DNA of 8,472 bases from an uncultured Rhodobiaceae bacterium (GTDB taxonomy: Archaea; Thermoplasmatota; Poseidoniia; Poseidoniales; Poseidoniaceae). Below the pieces are notes generated by a model. The model searched no databases, was not told the DNA's origin, and worked only from the letters and a program-made list of their open reading frames with translations. Of this stretch, positions 5,656 through 8,472 are shown in pieces (position 1 is the first letter of the stretch; every line of letters begins with the position of its first letter). The stretch is from positions 1-8,472 of the forward strand of contig CALDQY010000079.1 in the NCBI GenBank assembly GCA_937911445.1, read 5' to 3'. A program made the translations under genes and the position numbers.

Positions 5656-6696
5656 ATGCTTCAGCCAAGCCTCATGGAAGTGGACCGTTCCTTTCGTCGA
5701 TGTCTCATCGGTGGAACGTTCGACCGTTTCCACTCAGGTCATCAACTTCTCATCCAAACCGCATTACGTCAAGCCGATTTCATCGAAGTTCATGTTGTCA
5801 ACGATGAAATGGCTCAAGCGAAAGGTGGATGGATTCAACCCTTGGACGATCGTATGGAAACATTGCTCAATTGGCTGAGCGATACAGCACATTTGCGATA
5901 CGAAGTCCACGTCCTCAACGATCCGCATGGGCCTGCACCGACGCATCGAACGGCAGACTGCATTGTTGCTACGGTTGAGACCATTCCTCGATGTCATCAA
6001 ATCAACGAGCGAAGATATGAGAATGGGCTTCCTCCGCTCTCAATCCTTGAAGCACCTCACCTGAGCGACGAACTTGGAGGAATCTTATCATCGAGTCGCA
6101 TCCGTCTCGGTCTTATCGATCAAGAGGGGCATCCATGGATTCCACCTTCGTACGAAGGAAAGGTGCTGCGCATGCCTGCAGTCCTCGATGATGAATTCAA
6201 GACGCCGATGGGTGATTTGTTTGAAGGTCCTGAAGATGCACCTGAAGTGGCCTTGTCCGCCATGTTGGAGGCTCTTCCAGAGAATCATGGAACGCTCGTT
6301 GCAGTCGGTGATGTGACTGTGAAGGGATTGATGGACATGGGTGTTTTACCAGACATTGCATTCATTGATGGCCAAACCAAGCGAGAAGCATTGGATGCTT
6401 CGCTTCTCGTTCGTGGAGACGCATACGCACAGCAAAGAAGCGTTGTCAATCCACCCGGGCAATTAACACCCGAACTGTTGGATGTTGTTCGTTGGGCTTT
6501 GGAACAAGACCAATCCGTCCTTGTCGAAGTTGATGGCGAGGAAGATCTAGCACCAATGTTTGTGCTTGCAACAGCTCCACTTGGTACGATTGTCGTGTAT
6601 GGACAACCTCGGCAGGGCGTTGTTATGCGTATTTTGGATATGGAAGCCAAACATCGTGCAAGGAATCTTCTTGTTCATTTTGAGGCTGAAGAATGA
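5656..6696 (+). CDS. coaD: Bifunctional phosphopantetheine adenylyltransferase / GTP-dependent dephospho-CoA kinase
   Basis: This 346-residue fusion covers the last two steps of coenzyme A synthesis. Residues about 14-160 are an archaeal-type adenylyltransferase (4'-phosphopantetheine + ATP to dephospho-CoA). GGTFDRFHSGH (19-29) contains the nucleotidyltransferase HxGH motif, and SSSRIR (145-150) is the second nucleotide-binding motif. Residues about 168-346 are DUF359, identified in archaea as GTP-dependent dephospho-CoA kinase. They show VAVGDVTVKGL (215-225), DIAFIDGQTKRE (233-244), VVNPPGQLT (263-271), GEEDL (294-298) and VVYGQPRQGVV (313-323). Most archaea carry these as separate genes; here one polypeptide performs both reactions, like eukaryotic COASY but with an unrelated kinase. 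The protein is cytosolic. ATG 5674 (residue 7) is an equally good start. No TATA box or ribosome site is evident, so it may share a transcript with the structured RNA upstream. It overlaps the glycosyltransferase gene by ATGA. The symbol covers only the first domain. Confidence 0.9.
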   Translation: MLQPSLMEVDRSFRRCLIGGTFDRFHSGHQLLIQTALRQADFIEVHVVNDEMAQAKGGWIQPLDDRMETLLNWLSDTAHLRYEVHVLNDPHGPAPTHRTADCIVATVETIPRCHQINERRYENGLPPLSILEAPHLSDELGGILSSSRIRLGLIDQEGHPWIPPSYEGKVLRMPAVLDDEFKTPMGDLFEGPEDAPEVALSAMLEALPENHGTLVAVGDVTVKGLMDMGVLPDIAFIDGQTKREALDASLLVRGDAYAQQRSVVNPPGQLTPELLDVVRWALEQDQSVLVEVDGEEDLAPMFVLATAPLGTIVVYGQPRQGVVMRILDMEAKHRARNLLVHFEAEE

Positions 6697-7796
6697 GTGA
6701 CAAACCCCTCGTAACGGTAACGGTGTGCGCTCGGAATGGAGCGCATTGGGTAGAAGATTGTCTCAACGCAATTCACGCTCAGACACATCGTCCGTTGCAA
6801 ATCATTGCTGTCAACGATGGTTCAACGGATTCTACAGGGTCGTTGATGGATGCTTGGATGGAATCGAACAGTGATTCCGATGTGTCCATTTCCGTCCTTC
6901 ATCAGGATGCGATTGGTTTGTCGGCTGGTCGAATGGCAGCATTGAATCATGCTCAGGGTGAATGGGTCGCCATCACAGACATCGATGTCCGACCTGAACA
7001 AGATTGGATCGAACAATTGTTGCTCGCCAATGTTCCAGTTGGAGAAGAAACCATCGTTGCAGTCACAGGTCGAACCATTTTTCAAACACACACGGACTTA
7101 GTGAGCCGCTTTCGTGCTGTTGAAATCGCCTCAAAGTATCGAAGCCGTCCACGAAGGACCTCGCTGGCTAACGGACCATGTTCGATGTTCAAGCGACAAG
7201 CTCTACTCGATGTCGGTGGATTTGATCCGAAATGGTATCATGCTGAAGATATGGAAGTCAGCCTTCGATTGTTGAATGCAGGGGGCAGCATCGTCTATGC
7301 TCCAGACGCTCTTGTTGCGCACGTACCTGAAGTAGGTGTCCGACGGTTCCTGCACAAACGCCGTCGGGACGCTCGTGCTCACGTTCGTATTGTCCGTCAC
7401 TATCCTTCTCGTCAACGTTCAGGACCAGGTTTCGATTTCATTGGAAGTGCAAGCATCGCCTTGTCCATTTTCCCGATTACCTTGTTGATGTTGCTGAGTA
7501 TTATACCATTGTTGATGACCTATCCATTTGAGCAATCGTGGACTGAGATGTGGCAAACCCAACTTGCCTTGGGTGGGTTCATGCTTGGCGCTCTTGTTGA
7601 ATTGATGTTCTGGAGAGGTCCATTGGGTGTCATCACGAGAAGTATGAAGAGCGATGCAGGGAAAAGCAGTATCTTGCTTGCCATTTCTGTACGGATACTG
7701 ATCCTCCGTTGGTCGATAGCCTTGTGGCAAGGCTTGTTACTGGGTTGCTTGGATGCGATGTTTGCTCGAAACGGTCACAAGCGATTGTTTCGCTGA
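6693..7796 (+). CDS. Family 2 glycosyltransferase with C-terminal membrane segments
   Basis: This 367-residue protein has a GT-A fold domain of family GT2. VTVTVCARNGAHWVEDCL (7-24) and IIAVNDGSTDST (37-48) form the nucleotide-sugar site. TDID (95-98) is the DxD-type metal-binding motif. GPCSMFKRQALLDVGGFD (161-178) is followed by the catalytic-type AEDMEVSLRL (184-193). A basic stretch, RRFLHKRRRDARAH (217-230), stands where processive relatives have QxxRW, but that motif is not present. Hydrophobic segments at about 251-276, 290-308 and 325-353 anchor it in the membrane, with the catalytic domain on the cytosolic side. It probably adds a sugar to a lipid, polysaccharide or surface glycan; the substrate is unknown. 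Its start overlaps the coaD stop (ATGA), so they share a transcript, though no metabolic link is obvious. The stop abuts the convergent membrane-protein gene with no gap. Confidence 0.9.
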   Translation: MSDKPLVTVTVCARNGAHWVEDCLNAIHAQTHRPLQIIAVNDGSTDSTGSLMDAWMESNSDSDVSISVLHQDAIGLSAGRMAALNHAQGEWVAITDIDVRPEQDWIEQLLLANVPVGEETIVAVTGRTIFQTHTDLVSRFRAVEIASKYRSRPRRTSLANGPCSMFKRQALLDVGGFDPKWYHAEDMEVSLRLLNAGGSIVYAPDALVAHVPEVGVRRFLHKRRRDARAHVRIVRHYPSRQRSGPGFDFIGSASIALSIFPITLLMLLSIIPLLMTYPFEQSWTEMWQTQLALGGFMLGALVELMFWRGPLGVITRSMKSDAGKSSILLAISVRILILRWSIALWQGLLLGCLDAMFARNGHKRLFR

Positions 7797-8363
7797 TCAC
7801 ATGACGGTTTCGTCACCAGGTGGTGCTCGGCTTACTGCATTGAGGGCGAAACCAAAGGCAACCAAAGTGATGGATACGGAGTAGACCCCAAGGTCAATCC
7901 ATGTCATGTACATGACACTGTATCCAATGTAGAATCCAAATCCTAGGAGGAGACACCATGCTCCAACTGCTCGCATGAGGCCGCCTTCTGCACCGACCAG
8001 TGCAGGCCAGGTATCGTTCATGACGAGCGAAAGTGCAAATCCTGCAACACCGCCCTCGACCTTTTCATTGATTGAATTGAGTCCAAGGCCGAGAAGTGCA
8101 AGACATGCTACAATAAACACGAAGTCGCCGATAACGAATGCTGGAGCGTCATCTTTGTGACCGAATGCATCGGCAAATGCTTCGAAGGTGAGGAGTCCGC
8201 CCCAAGACACTCGGTACGTTGGGTGAATGTAGCCCAGCGAGTTGAGAATAGCAAGACTGAGGCCCCATACTCCGATGGCAATGTACCATTTAGAGAGGGT
8301 CACTGAAGGATTGATGAAGATGCCTGCCAATCCGCCAGACTCTGCGTTCTCTTCACTGCTCAT
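7797..8363 (-). CDS. Multi-pass membrane protein of unknown function
   Basis: I place the start at 8363, giving 188 residues beginning MSSEENAESGGL. A TATA box at 8387-8392 lies about 27 bases upstream, so the ATG at 8381 would fall before the transcript start. Hydrophobic segments at about 26-44, 76-95, 103-124, 132-152 and 157-176 suggest four or five membrane passes. The loop between the first two (residues 45-75) is long and contains HPTYRVSWGG and EAFADAFGHKDDAP. The C-terminus is short and polar. The glycine-, alanine- and aromatic-rich helices resemble small archaeal integral membrane proteins, but I cannot name a family or a transported substrate. Its TGA directly abuts the glycosyltransferase TGA within the palindrome TGATCA, and the two genes converge. 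Confidence 0.8.
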   Translation of the reverse strand: MSSEENAESGGLAGIFINPSVTLSKWYIAIGVWGLSLAILNSLGYIHPTYRVSWGGLLTFEAFADAFGHKDDAPAFVIGDFVFIVACLALLGLGLNSINEKVEGGVAGFALSLVMNDTWPALVGAEGGLMRAVGAWCLLLGFGFYIGYSVMYMTWIDLGVYSVSITLVAFGFALNAVSRAPPGDETVM

Positions 8364-8386
8364 GGACTTGCCGACCCCCATTTGCC

Positions 8387-8392
8387 ATATAA
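8387..8392 (-). promoter_or_regulatory. TATA box for the membrane-protein gene
   Basis: On the - strand this reads TTATAT followed by G, identical to the box at 2588-2593. Its centre is about 27 bases before the ATG at 8363, the expected distance for a leaderless archaeal message. This decides the start codon. Confidence 0.6.
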
Positions 8393-8402
8393 GAACAACG
8401 AA

Positions 8403-8471
8403 TCAGAGCGGGCGTTGTTGTCGGTAGCGATTGTTGAACACAGTTCGCATGTTTTCATCCGCATTCATCAA
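8403..8471 (-). CDS. Possible C-terminal end of another - strand gene (partial)
   Basis: Reading in from the right edge on the - strand, a frame encodes LMNADENMRTVFNNRYRQQRPL and stops at a TGA (8403-8405), ten bases before the TATA box of the next gene. The spacing and natural-looking composition favour a real gene tail. The + strand also has an open frame here, so the assignment is uncertain and no family can be given. Confidence 0.35.
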   Translation of the reverse strand: MMNADENMRTVFNNRYRQQRPL

Positions 8472-8472
8472 G

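Noticed and set aside
4927..5733. Long - strand open frame of 268 codons spanning the end of the large gene, the structured region and the coaD start
   Set aside because: It overlaps two well-supported genes on the opposite strand, has no recognisable domain and an odd composition rich in His, Cys and Arg, and gives no reason for the perfect inverted repeats inside it.

Overview
The window looks like chromosomal DNA from an archaeon, most likely a euryarchaeote of the marine Thermoplasmatota / Poseidoniales (Marine Group II) type. The clearest archaeal marker is the coaD product, an archaeal-type phosphopantetheine adenylyltransferase joined to a GTP-dependent dephospho-CoA kinase (DUF359) domain. 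TATA-like boxes sit about 25-27 bases before several start codons, as expected for leaderless archaeal transcripts. An archaeal-type class I fructose-bisphosphate aldolase is also present. The lineage is my inference. I see no transposase, integrase, tRNA, rRNA or CRISPR array.

Layout, left to right. The tail of an upstream + strand gene ends at 63. An enoyl-CoA hydratase/crotonase (106-960) overlaps a class I aldolase (957-1898) by four bases. A small DUF2892 membrane protein (1956-2192) has its own TATA box and runs tail-to-tail into a winged-helix protein on the - strand (start best placed at 2515). A 272-base divergent intergenic region (2516-2787) holds repeated 9-mers and two palindromes that look like operators. 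It leads to an 839-residue protein (2788-5307) with an N-terminal winged helix and an otherwise unrecognised body.

The 348-base gap 5308-5655 holds the most unusual sequence in the window: a compact set of nested, perfectly complementary segments (about 5396-5604) followed by a T5 tract. It is probably a structured RNA, either free-standing or the leader of coaD. After it come the coaD-DUF359 fusion (5656-6696) and, overlapping by four bases, a family 2 glycosyltransferase with C-terminal membrane segments (6693-7796). A - strand multi-pass membrane protein (7797-8363, leaderless start) abuts the glycosyltransferase tail-to-tail. The end of another - strand gene may lie at the right edge.

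Functionally, the metabolic genes cover acyl-CoA handling, central sugar metabolism and the last two steps of coenzyme A synthesis. The two winged-helix proteins share an intergenic region with repeated sites and may form a small regulatory unit. The two items most worth follow-up are the structured RNA before coaD and the 839-residue winged-helix protein upstream of it. I do not claim they work together.
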